This document shows positions 11,993-22,246 of a stretch of 64,000 bases of DNA, piece after piece. The notes below the pieces were generated by a model. It did no database searches. It was given only the letters and a program-made list of their open reading frames with translations, and had not been told where the DNA came from. Origin of the DNA: Aphrophora alni (Eukaryota; Arthropoda; Insecta; Hemiptera; Aphrophoridae); contig OY740767.1 of assembly GCA_963513935.1 (NCBI GenBank), forward strand, positions 156,246,431 through 156,310,430, written 5' to 3'. The translations under genes and the position numbers were made by a program. How positions within the stretch are numbered: position 1 is the stretch's first letter; each line of letters opens with the position of its first letter.

Positions 11993-13478
11993 ATGAATCA
12001 GTTATTTTAATGTTGGTTGTATTAGAAAGTTTAAATGTTGGGAAATATGTTCGTGTCAATTCTACTGTATTTTGTTAGTTCCACCATTTTGAAATTCCTT
12101 CAAATTTTTAAAAAGTTACTGAACCAATGTAATGTGATTTCACCATAAAGATGATTAAAAGAGGTTGTCACTATTTTTAATTAGGTTTAGAGTCATCATT
12201 TATTTTAAAATAGCATAACTTTCATTGCTTCACAATTATTGTTTCTGCTGCTGACATATATTTCGTATCAACTCTCATTTTATGACATTTTCAGATATAA
12301 GTAATTAATTTCTACCGCCATTTCACTGACAAGTATAAAATAACTGTATCAAATGTTACTTGATAAATAAATTTTTTAATAGAAATCTGTCAAAGATATT
12401 TAACCTGAAGCAACAAAAACTTACACTCATGAAAATAATTTGTGTAGGTAAAGTGTTTAATATATCCTAATCACATTAATGATAATAATTCAATTAAAAG
12501 AAAAATTTTAAACAGAAGCTCATGAATAAAACCAATTTGTGGTTTAAGCATTCTAGACACCATTCACAAAGGACAACTAAAATGTGATGAAGAATGAAAT
12601 AGTTAAATTAAAAAATAAGTACAGTATAGGGGTTTTACAAAATTAATTTTTTTGTGACAATTTGAATTGGAGGCTCTGGTCTAAAACATCATTTCACCAT
12701 TAAAAGAAGATCTATAAAAGAGTGCTACTTGACACATCTTTTTAAATATTGGTTTCAAGATGGTGGATCTAAAGAGTAAATACAAAAATTCCCAATTTAT
12801 AGGTAGGAACACAAAATACCAACATTTAAACTTTCTATCTCTATTTGCTTCTGAAAAAAATATACCATATCCTGGATTGGAGGTTTTGATCACAATCCAG
12901 ATTATTTTATAAATTTCTTTTGTAAACTTTATGTTACTCAACACAATCCCTTTATCTTTTTTAATTTGAAGATTTTAATCCTTGGTAATGTAGGAAAACA
13001 CAAATCTAACATTTCACTAATGCTAACTTTACATCAGTCCTTCCCGAAAAAAATAAACTATTTCCATACTTAAGGAATAAACACTGTAGAGTTTAAGTAA
13101 TTTTTTAATTATTTTGTATATGAATTTTATTTCTATTTGTTACTTATTTAAATTTATTTAATACTATATTTATTACTTTAAATTCTCAAAATCATAAGCC
13201 TATAAAAATGTATAAATGTATGTTGCTATTAATTCAACACATTGATTTCATAAAAAAATTCTGACATTACAGATTAAAATCTGATGAAAAAGATTTATTG
13301 TACTCCAAGATTGGTAAAATTCAAAATTTATAAAAACCAAAACTTTACATCATGTATAAAACATTTCTCATCTTATCCAATCAATAATACATACAAAAAA
13401 TTAGGCCTATGAATTTAAAAATAGTATAATATGAAATGATTTGTTAAAATTAAGTTAGGAGTAAATATATATGTATAT
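11993..13478. other. Intergenic DNA, no supported gene
   Basis: AT-rich DNA with several long A or T runs. Open frames are short, low-complexity and unlike any family I recognise. Confidence 0.5.
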
Positions 13479-13740
13479 TTATAGTGCCTGTTGTTGTTGT
13501 TCAATTTTTTTCATCCAATTCTTGCTCTCTTGGAAGTCAAATTCCTTTCCCTTATCAAACTTCAACAGTCTAATATTATTTTCTCATTACTCTCTATTCT
13601 TTATACAATATCAAGTCCATTTGCAAAGCTCGACATTTTTTTTCAATGAACAACTGTCTTTGAATCTTCTCTGTGATTGTATAATTAACTTCATCATTTC
13701 TTATCCTCCACAATTCCTTCTCTAAATCAGACATGATCAT
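13479..13740 (-). pseudogene. Coiled-coil-coding fragment, unassigned
   Basis: On the minus strand a frame from 13740 to 13594 reads MIMSDLEKELWRIRNDEVNY and continues with charged, Leu-rich heptad-like sequence to LYKE and a stop. A shifted frame then gives KFDKGKEFDFQESKNW...KKIEQQQQAL with a stop at 13479-13481. The amino-acid texture is that of a real coiled-coil protein rather than chance AT-rich frames, but a frameshift and a stop separate the two halves. A TTTTAAG acceptor-like string directly precedes the first ATG. It could be a decayed exon or a fragment of a retroposed gene; I cannot name it. Confidence 0.3.
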
Positions 13741-14070
13741 CTTAAAATATATATTTCTACTGTATTTATTTTCCTTCTGTTTAGTTCAGGGTGAAAATTC
13801 CAGTGTATACTCAAAAAAAATTTTCAAGATTCATTAACTGTAGAAATTGCTTTAAAAAAGAAAATTATTTTATAATCACTTTTTTCATCATCAAAATTGA
13901 AAATGAAAATTACCAAAATACATATACAATTTGGTTTTGTACATATTAAAATAAGGATTCACAATTCATGGATAACTGTTACACAACTAAATCACTTCCA
14001 AACAGTTAACTGTGATACTTCGACATAAAAAATAAGAAAGAATCTAATTTTAAACCAACTATCTAACCTA

Positions 14071-16317
14071 ACCAACCTACACCCTTGACCTATCCTGTGC
14101 TTGATCTCTTCACCTTTCCTGTCATTTCAGTACCTAACCTAACCAACCTACACTCTTGACCTATCCTGTGCTTGATCTCTTCACCTTTCCTGTCATTTCA
14201 GTACCTAACCTAACCAACCTACACTCTTGACCTATCCTGTGCTTGATCTCTTCACCTTTCCTGTCATTTCAGTACCTAACCTAACCAACCAACAATCTTG
14301 ACCTATCCTGTGCTTGATCTCTTCACCTTTCCTGTCATTTCAGTACCTAACCTAACCAACCTACACTCTTGACCTATCCTGTGCTTGATCTCTTCACCTT
14401 TCCTGTCATTTCAGTACCTAACCTAACCAACCTACACTCTTGACCTATCCTGTGCTTGATCTCTTCACCTTTCCTGTCATTTCAGTACCTAACCTAACCA
14501 ACCAACAATCTTGACCTATCCTGTGCTTGATCTCTTCACCTTTCCTGTCATTTCAGTACCTAACCTAACCAACCTACACTCTTGAACTATCCTGTGCTTG
14601 ATCTCTTCACCCTTTCTGTCATTTCAGTACCTAACCTAACATAACCTACACTCTTGACTTATCCTGTGCTTGATATCTTCACCTTCCTGTCATTCCAGTA
14701 CCAAACCTAACCAACCTACATCCTTGACTTATCCTGTGCTTGATATCTTCACCCTTCCTGTCATTTCAGTACCTAACCTAACCAACCTACACTCTTGACC
14801 TATCCTGTGCTTGATCTCTTCACCCTTCGTGTCATTTCAGTACCTAACCTAACCTAACCTACACACTTGACTTATCCTGTGCTTGATCTCTTCACCCTTC
14901 GTGTCATTTCAGTACCTAACCAAACATAACCTACACCCTTGACCTATCCTGTGCTTGATCTCTTCACCATTCCTGTCATTTCAGTACCTAACCTAATCTA
15001 ACCTACACACTTAACTTATCCTGTGATTGATCTCTTCACCCTTCATATCATTTCAGTACCTAACCTAACATAACCTACACCCTTGACTTATCCTTTACTT
15101 GATCTCTTCACCCTTCATATCATTTCAGTACCTAACCTTACATAACCTACACACTTGACTTATCCTGTGCTTGATCTCTTCACCTTCCTGTCATTTCAGT
15201 ACCTAACCTAACCTAACCTACACACTTGACTTATCCTGTGCTTGATCTCTTACCCTTCCTGTCATTTCAGTACCTAACCTAACCTACACTCTTGACTTAT
15301 CCTGTGCTTGATCTCTTCACCCTTCGTGTCATTTTAGTACCTAACCTAACCTAACCTACACCCTTGACTTATCCTGTGCTTGATCTCTTTACCCTTCGTG
15401 TCATTTCAGTACCTAACCTAACCTACACCCTTTACCTAGCCTGTGCTTGATCTCTTCACCTTTCCTGTCATTTTAGTACCTAACCTAACCTAACCTACAC
15501 TCTTGACTTATCCTGTGCTTGATCTCTTCACCCTTCGTGTCATTTTAGTACCTAACCTAACCTAACCTACACACTTGACTTATCCTGTGCTTGATCTTTA
15601 CCCTTCGTGTCATTTCAGTACCTAACCTAACCTAACCTACACACTTGACTTATCCTGTGCTTGATCTCTTTACCCTTCATGTCATTTCAGTACATAACCT
15701 AACCTAACCTACACCCTTGACTTATCCTGTGCTTGATCTCTTTACCCTTCGTGTCATTTCAGTACCTAACCTAACCTACACCCTTTACCTAGCCTGTGCT
15801 TGATCTCTTCACCTTTCCTGTCATTTTAGTACCTAACCTAACCTAACCTACACTCTTGACTTATCCTGTGCTTGATCTCTTCACCCTTCGTGTCATTTTA
15901 GTACCTAACCTAACCTAACCTACACACTTGACTTATCCTGTGCTTGATCTTTACCCTTCGTGTCATTTCAGTACCTAACCTAACCTAACCTACACACTTG
16001 ACTTATCCTGTGCTTGATCTCTTACCCTTCCTGTCATTTCAGTACCTAACCTAACCTAACCTACACCCTTGATTTATCCTGTGCTTGATCTCTTACCCTT
16101 CCTGTCATTTCAGTACCTAACCTAACCTACACCCTTGACCTATCCTGTGCTTGATCTCTTACCCTTCCTGTCATTTTAGTACCTAACCTAACCTAACCTA
16201 CACTCTTGACTTATCCTGTGCTTGATCTCTTCACCCTTCAGATGATTTCAGTACCTAACCTAACCCCTTGATCTATCATGTGCTTGATATCTTCACCTTT
16301 CCTGTCATTTTAGTACC
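14071..16317. repeat. 71-bp minisatellite with embedded CCTAA (TTAGG-type) repeats
   Basis: About 32 head-to-tail units of roughly 71 bp. Each unit contains 2-4 CCTAA pentamers followed by a unique block (CTTGACCTATCCTGTGCTTG, then ATCTCTTCACC, then TGTCATTTCAGTA). CCTAA is the complement of TTAGG, the common insect telomere repeat. The first eight units follow an A-A-B pattern (213-bp period), B units carrying CCAACAATC in place of CCTACACTC. Farther along, a block starting near 15361 recurs 353 bp later near 15714. Units diverge and shorten toward the right-hand end. Confidence 0.95.
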
Positions 16318-16784
16318 TCCCATAAGTTCGAATCCCCTCATCCTTTTCTATTAAATAAGTAATCTGTCAAATTAATTAAATAAGTTTCTAAATTTCCAAT
16401 AAACATATGTGTCTAGTTTTATCTATGTTTACACACAATCCCAATCTTTCATAATTTGTTTTAATTTTGTAAAATTGTATATATTCCAAATCATCTTTAA
16501 CTTCTTCAATGACTTGATTGTCAAGTTAAGATTTAATTTATTATTTTAATTAAATTACAGTATATATCTATCCTAAAAAGTGTTATTAATAAAACATAAT
16601 GTTAGTAATTTATGTGTATCTTAATTTATGCCTATGTAAAACTTATTTTATATATTTCTTATTAGAAAATGTAGTAAACAAACTACCACTTGGACATGTT
16701 ATTATTGTCTAAATAACTAAGTTATTATTGTAATTATAATATATACAACTAAAATAGTCTTTCTTTTTTTCCTGTTTATTAAAG

Positions 16785-17000
16785 TTGAAAACTCTTTCAG
16801 TCATCATCGCCTTATAAAATAAAAAGAAGAAAAGAACTTAAAACCTATTGCCCTCAAATTCTCTAATAACATCAGAGTCTGAAAAGAACAAGGGTTGGTA
16901 ATGTGACACCATAAATGGAAGATGAGACAGAGGGTCCAAAACTGTATGAAAAAAAGGAGTAGGAATTCTTGCTTTATCTTCGGCTATATTATCATATATT
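16785..17000 (+). repeat. Interspersed repeat family R, copy 1
   Basis: It begins with the family core GTCATCATCGCCTTATAA, followed by a purine-rich AAAAGAAGAAAAGAAC tract, then CAGAGTCTGAAAAGAACAAG and a GATGAGACAGAGGGTCC block. The same order is found at 50100-50370 and 60590-60850, with partial copies at 19590-19740, 61385-61470 and 62225-62300. All copies have the same orientation. No coding capacity and no TIRs seen. Confidence 0.65.
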
Positions 17001-17799
17001 TCGTAGAATAGGGAAAGCATGTGATGAGTCAAATAATCGAAATTGAGTTTGGTTAAATAAACGTGTTTTAAGTGCCCCTCTCTCCCTGCCAATTTTGGTA
17101 AATTATCATAATTTCTAAATTTTCTATTTATTACGAACAAGAGGATTTCATTTTTAAAACTAATGTTTTTACACGATTTTGAGTTGCACTTTGTGTAATT
17201 ATTTATAAACTAGTTTTAAACAACGATGCATTGTTCCAATGATCCACTGTTTCTATTGTACCACTCAACTCACAGGTTGTAGTTTACTAAGAATGCGCAG
17301 ACGTTGAGTTTTGAATTTCCTGTTTCCGGTGTTCCATATAATAGAGTTGGAGTGGGGGGGACAAGGTCATTGTGTCACGTAGCCGTTTCTACCTATACAT
17401 TTTAATAATTTTTAACCAACAATGAACTATGGCTAGATTGGCAAGTGTTCTTGGCCATGTTGTGAGCCTTGAGGAATTACTCTCTAGTTTTGTGATATTA
17501 ATTCATAAAAATTCACACATTAAACCATTTCGTTTAGAGTTTAGGTTACATTTGTTTTATTACAATAATTTTCTTAGGGCCAATTAACACAACTTCCGAT
17601 TTTCACTATCTCACAGTTTAGGAGTGTTTAATGGAAAATCTTATGAATGTTCAATTTACTTTTTGTTGTCTCCCTTTTTAGAGTCCGTAGGTTAGGAAAA
17701 CCAAGAACCCTTCTAGTTTCCGTCTTGTCTGTCTTAAATCGCAAGCAGTTCACACAGACAAGACATTAAATCCCGTATATTTCATACTTTACGTAAAGG

Positions 17800-18610
17800 G
17801 GTCGAAAAAGGGTTAAAAGTTTGGTGGAGGATGGCTGGGAAGGATCTTTGGCTCCTGGCTTCTACTACCGGAGGGTAGATTTTTTTATCGCGGGATCGCA
17901 ATCCATGATTTTTCTGGTGGTTTTGGGGGTGGGCAGGGGTAAAGGGGAGTGAAAAGGTGTGGAAAAGGGCATGGGCGTCATCACCAGTTCATTATTGGGG
18001 GGGGGGGACATATGCCGGGGGTATGGAATTTTTTTAAATTAAACTTCTCAAAACATCGTTTTTATGCATTTATGCGATTGTAACAGAAATGTAATGTTAA
18101 AAACCCTAGTAAAGACAAAGCCCCGATCTTTACCTTTTAAGGTTTTAAGTAAATCATTCGTTTTTAGCAAAAATATTTTTACATCTCAAATATTGGGGGG
18201 GGGCGTCCCTCCCGCCCCCCGGCGATGACGCCCATGGAAAAGGGTCAACATTTTGGAGGAGGAGCGCTGGGAAGGCATCGCGGGATCGCAATCCTTAATT
18301 CCTTCGTCCGTGTTAGGTTAGTACTATGATGAGTAGGTTGGGTTTGGGTAGCCTATGTACCAGATGTGTTATGGGATTTTTGGGGTAAGGGGCAAAGGCG
18401 GATAAAAAAACCTAAATGTATGAGAAAGGGGTGGGAAAAGTGTAAAAATTTTGAGGAAGAGGAACTTTAGGGTGGGGAATTTTTTCGTGGCAGAGGCAAA
18501 GAGGGTTATAAAACCAAAATGGGGTGGAAAAGGGTCAAAATTTTGGGGATGGGTGCTGGGCAGCATCGTGGGATCGAAATCCTCTATTCCTCCGCCAAAA
18601 CTATTTCCCA
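17800..18610 (+). repeat. Degenerate repeats of a GGGATCGCAATCC-containing block
   Basis: The block GGAAAAGGGTCAAAATTTTG ... GCTGGGAAGGCATCG ... GGGATCGCAATCC occurs three times (about 17805-17915, 18237-18305 and 18528-18600), with a partial copy near 18430. The second copy is split by the MITE at 17970-18236. The region is unusually G-rich on the + strand for this window. It gives Pro/Phe-rich antisense open frames that look like artefacts of composition. Confidence 0.6.
17970..18236. mobile_element. hAT-type MITE, 267 bp, with 8-bp TSD
   Basis: The ends CATGGGCGTCATCACC and (reverse complement of the right end) CATGGGCGTCATCGCC are TIRs, with G-tracts just inside. The direct repeat GAAAAGGG flanks the insert (17962-17969 and 18237-18244). 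Excision restores the GGAAAAGGGTCAA block found in neighbouring repeats. The CATGGGCGT terminus links it to the 157-bp MITE at 10947-11103. Confidence 0.88.
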
Positions 18611-18746
18611 CCACTACTCTTGGTTTATAAAGGTCGTTAACGAAACTTGATATAAATAATAAATAAATATTGAGCTTGACTTGTGAGATAATAGTAGATA
18701 AAACAAAATAACTTGCACAAGATCACACAAAAAATACGTTTATTTA

Positions 18747-18787
18747 ATCAAACGCGTTTCAAAGACAAAGTCGTCATCCTCAGTGAT
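18747..18787 (-). ncRNA. Hammerhead-ribozyme-like motif (left arm)
   Basis: On the minus strand: ATCA (helix I), core CTGAGGA (fits CUGANGA), an irregular helix II around GAC-TTT-GTC, then GAAA, a very short helix III (AC-GC-GT), cleavage-site U, and TGAT closing helix I. One extra base lies between the core and helix II and helix II is imperfect, so activity is doubtful. Confidence 0.45.
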
Positions 18788-19043
18788 ACATGACAGTAAA
18801 ACTAAATCGATGCTATGCGTGTAAAGTCATAAAGTGCTACAAGTTTACCACCGTCTAGATTACTGTCAACAAAATTAGTTCTTATTGCAACAATGAAAAT
18901 AACAGCTAAACCACAATCATATTTGCATACAAAAGAGTTTTTCTCGGGGATTGGACAACAAATAACGAAATCACAACCATTTACAGTTTTAACTTATTTT
19001 TGAAAGACTGTATGTGATTGTAAACTATTGTTATATTAGCTCA

Positions 19044-19090
19044 TTTATCACTGAGGATGGCGACTTTGTCGTTGAAACGCTTTTGATAAA
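19044..19090 (+). ncRNA. Hammerhead-ribozyme-like motif (right arm)
   Basis: TTTATCA (19044-19050) pairs with TGATAAA (19084-19090) as a 7-bp helix I. The core CTGAGGA is at 19051-19057; helix II GGCGAC/GTCGTT closes a TTT loop; GAAA is at 19074-19077. The helix III/cleavage stretch has TTT where GTT is expected, so the cleavage triplet looks lost. An extra T sits between core and helix II. Confidence 0.45.
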
Positions 19091-19195
19091 AATAAATGTA
19101 ATTTTTGTGAGATCTTGTGATCTAGTTTTTTTTCTATCTAATATTATCTCACAAGTCAAGTTCAATATTTATTTATAAATAATTATTGCTTTATA

Positions 19196-21757
19196 GAAAA
19201 ATTATTAGTTTAATTGTATAATTAAATATGATTTTGTTTCAAGGACATAGAGTGATACTGATACCTTTAACAGTGAAAAAAAAATTTAAGTTTATAAGTA
19301 AATGAATATATTTTGTGTTTGTACCTTCTTTTGTTTATGATGAAATTGTGTACAACTACAAATCATATAATTTATAAAAAATATGAATTCTAATTACCGT
19401 TGTAGGTTTTCTACATTAAAAAATATATATTTAGTTATTTCGTGATTATTTGGATTTTTTTTCTAATTTTTTCCAAAAATATCCATGATAATTTTAATAA
19501 ACAATATTATTGTATGATGTTTCCACTAAATTCCAACCAAAAACGTGCAAAATTTTGGGAGGAAATTCCAAAGTACCAAGACACTTGAATACTCAAATAT
19601 TCTAATAGTCGGAAAAGAACAAGAGTTGGTCAAAAGAGAGATGATATAAAAGGTGAGAGGGATCTAACCCAAGGCTACACGAAATAAGATCCTAACTACC
19701 AGCTCGATACTGGGGGTGATTTAAATTGCATCGATACAATGGTTGAGACGGACTCATTCCAAAATAACACCGTGATTTATAAACATGTTTGAAAGATTGT
19801 AAATAAATCTAAAACAGCCAATTAGCATGGAGCGCGAACAGTCGAGTACGATCTTAGAGCGCATGCTCAAATGACGTTTCAAGCTGCCTGGCATTATCTT
19901 GTTTTAGGGGAAGTTGACACATTAACCTTGAACCAGCAAGCTACACGTTTGTAAACGATTGTAGGTCTTATTGCAACGTTAAATAAGGGTCATAATGGAT
20001 TGCTCATTGTATATTTATTGGGAGGCTGAATTTTGCAGGGAGGAAGAATTTTTACATTTTTTATTCTAAACCTATTTTAGCATAAAACCTAAAAAAAATT
20101 GGAAGACTATTAAATTAACTCGTTTTGTTCTGGTAATTTTCAGATTATAAATTTTTAGTGATTCGCTCACACATATTGTAAGATCACTATTACAGATATT
20201 GATGATTAGTCCGACTAAATGGTGATAAACTGTGATTTTATAGTTGACTCCACTACGGACAAGTCGTGATGTTTGCCATTTTTACTATTATTTCCTTTAC
20301 GGTAGGTAACATTGATTCTGTCAGTGTTTATTCGACAATGTAATTCTCAACTAACTTGGAAAATGTTATCAAATAACAAAGAAAGCTGCATGTCAATATT
20401 TTTTCATTCCAGAAAAAACTTAGGCTACTCCATTTTTAATTTGTACAAAATCCAGAATATTTTGGAGCTAACCCAAGACTACGTACTCTTAGGATGTAAA
20501 CATTTAGGGCACAAGTAAAGAATATTTAATTTAGTTAGTACATTGTTAGGCTTCTTAAAATTACTTTACCTGAAAGTTAACTTGACATATTATAGGATGT
20601 TGGAAACCGAGAACCTATGAAAAGTACCAACTTCTAAGTGGAACTATTGGGGCAGTCGAGAAAATACCATCTTGTGGTCCGGTAGTGCATAGACGGGATC
20701 TAATCATTTTAGGCTTCGGTAGGCCCTAAAGTAAACAGATAGAAATAATTAAGGTTTCAAATTATTTAAAGATTGTAGGCCTATGCGGTTTGATAGTTTA
20801 TTGTAGATGATCCAGTATTAATTTAAATTTAATGAATTTTCAATAATTGTTCGTACCGGTATTGATAAATATTTGTACCTCTAATTATGCCCCAGTTGAG
20901 ATATTCGGTAAAATAAACATCGGTTAACTATAATTTACACTTCTTTATAGTGTAATCGGGTGTCTTCCTTGACTAACTCTTCTTCTTTTCCGACCCTGAC
21001 ACTATTAGAACATTATTTGACGATTAGGGGTTCTAATTTTATCTTGTTTCGAAGAAGAAGAAGAGAAAACATCAATTGACAAAATGACAGTTTCCAAGAA
21101 AATGCTCACAATGACTATAGTAGACAATATTTAAAGAGATACAATCTATGTGATTAATCTGTAGCGAAACGCCACTTTAATAATTTCTGTAAAATCACTA
21201 CTAGTTCCACCTTCCATCAGTAAATATGTCAACGTACTGGCGCGCATGCGCACTGATGGCGAGAGCCTTCCTTTCCGTAATGTTATTTGATGAGTAGATG
21301 CTGGAACTAGTATCTTGCACACCGTGCACCGTGCAACGAGGCAGATATCGAGCAATCATTTGCCAGGTAATATTTACAAGATAAGACTTGACAATCTTTA
21401 GAAAGTTATTTACGATTAAATTCTGTTTTAATAGATACTGATAAAAACATTCAATCAGAAATAATCTAAACAATAATTAGTCAATTTAATTATATAAGAA
21501 ATACTTATACTATAAAGTTTGTTCATAGAATATTTTGTACTAATAATATATTAATGTGCTTTCTCCATCGGATGATATTGTGACGTAGTGTGGTATCTCT
21601 GTTAAATTTACTTTCCCCCATGGAGAAAGTTTTGTGTTGGGGAGGGGGGATATCAAGAGTATCGGTACTAAAAGGTCAAGCATCTCAAAAACGAAACAAA
21701 CTATTTCGGCTAAACTTTAGTATGTGAAGGTTTATTGTCAAAAAATAATGTGGTAAA
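19196..21757. other. Intergenic DNA with one partial family-R repeat
   Basis: A partial copy of repeat family R lies at about 19590-19740 (CTAATAGTCGGAAAAGAACA, then GATCTAACCCAAGGCTAC). The rest is AT-rich DNA with short open frames that match nothing I recognise. Confidence 0.5.
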
Positions 21758-22246
21758 ACGTTGAACGGAATTTGGCAAGTAAAGTTCAAATACGTTGAAC
21801 GGAATTTGGCAAGTAAAGTTCAAATACGTTGAACGGAATTTGGCAAGTAAAGTTCAAATACGTTGAACGGAATTTGGCAAGTAAAGTTCAAATACGTTGA
21901 ACGGAATTTGGCAAGTAAAGTTCAAATACGTTGAACGGAATTTGGCAAGTAAAGTTCAAATACGTTGAACGGAATTTGGCAAGTAAAGTTCAAATACGTT
22001 GAACGGAATTTGGCAAGTAAAGTTCAAATACGTTGAACGGAATTTGGCAAGTAAAGTTCAAATACATTGAACGGAATTTGGCAAGTAAAGTTCAAATACA
22101 TTGAACGGAATTTGGCAAGTAAAGTTCAAATACGTTGAACGGAATTTGGCAAGTAAAGTTCAAATACTGTACGTTGAACGGAATTTGGCAAGTAAAGTTC
22201 AAATACGTTGAACGGAATTTGGCAAGTAAAGTTCAAATACGTTGAA
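21758..22246. repeat. 34-bp tandem array, 14 full units
   Basis: Fourteen consecutive units of 34 bp built on ACGTTGAACGGAATTTGGCA then AGTAAAGTTCAAAT, nearly identical. Two units have ACATTG for ACGTTG, and one junction near 22168 carries a 5-bp insertion (TGTAC). There are no spacers, so it is a minisatellite, not a CRISPR array. Homogeneity suggests recent expansion. Confidence 0.97.

Larger units (their letters stand above)
18650..19195. repeat. Inverted pair of Penelope-like element ends
   Basis: The arm 18650-18795 is the approximate reverse complement of 19045-19195, both reading outward from TATCACTGAGGATG through TTGTGAGATCTTGTG to CTCACAAGTCAAG and a TATTTATTTAT tail. About 250 bp separate the arms. 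A third, partial copy of the GTTTTTGTGAGATCTTGTG segment lies at 25659-25700. Inverted LTR-like ends carrying hammerhead-like motifs are characteristic of Penelope-like retroelements; the assignment here is inference from those motifs. Confidence 0.6.

Noticed and set aside
14071..16317. A true telomere or interstitial telomere tract
   Set aside because: CCTAA occurs in runs of only 2-4 inside a 71-bp unit. It is a minisatellite with telomere-like pentamers.
16838..17140. 100-aa minus-strand frame
   Set aside because: Its C-terminal half is antisense to repeat family R, and the rest matches no family I know. Probably chance.
18369..18614. Pro/Phe-rich minus-strand frame
   Set aside because: It comes from G-rich degenerate repeats on the + strand; composition artefact.
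21758..22246. Regular short repeats resembling a CRISPR array
   Set aside because: Units are contiguous with no unique spacers, and the genome is eukaryotic. It is a minisatellite.
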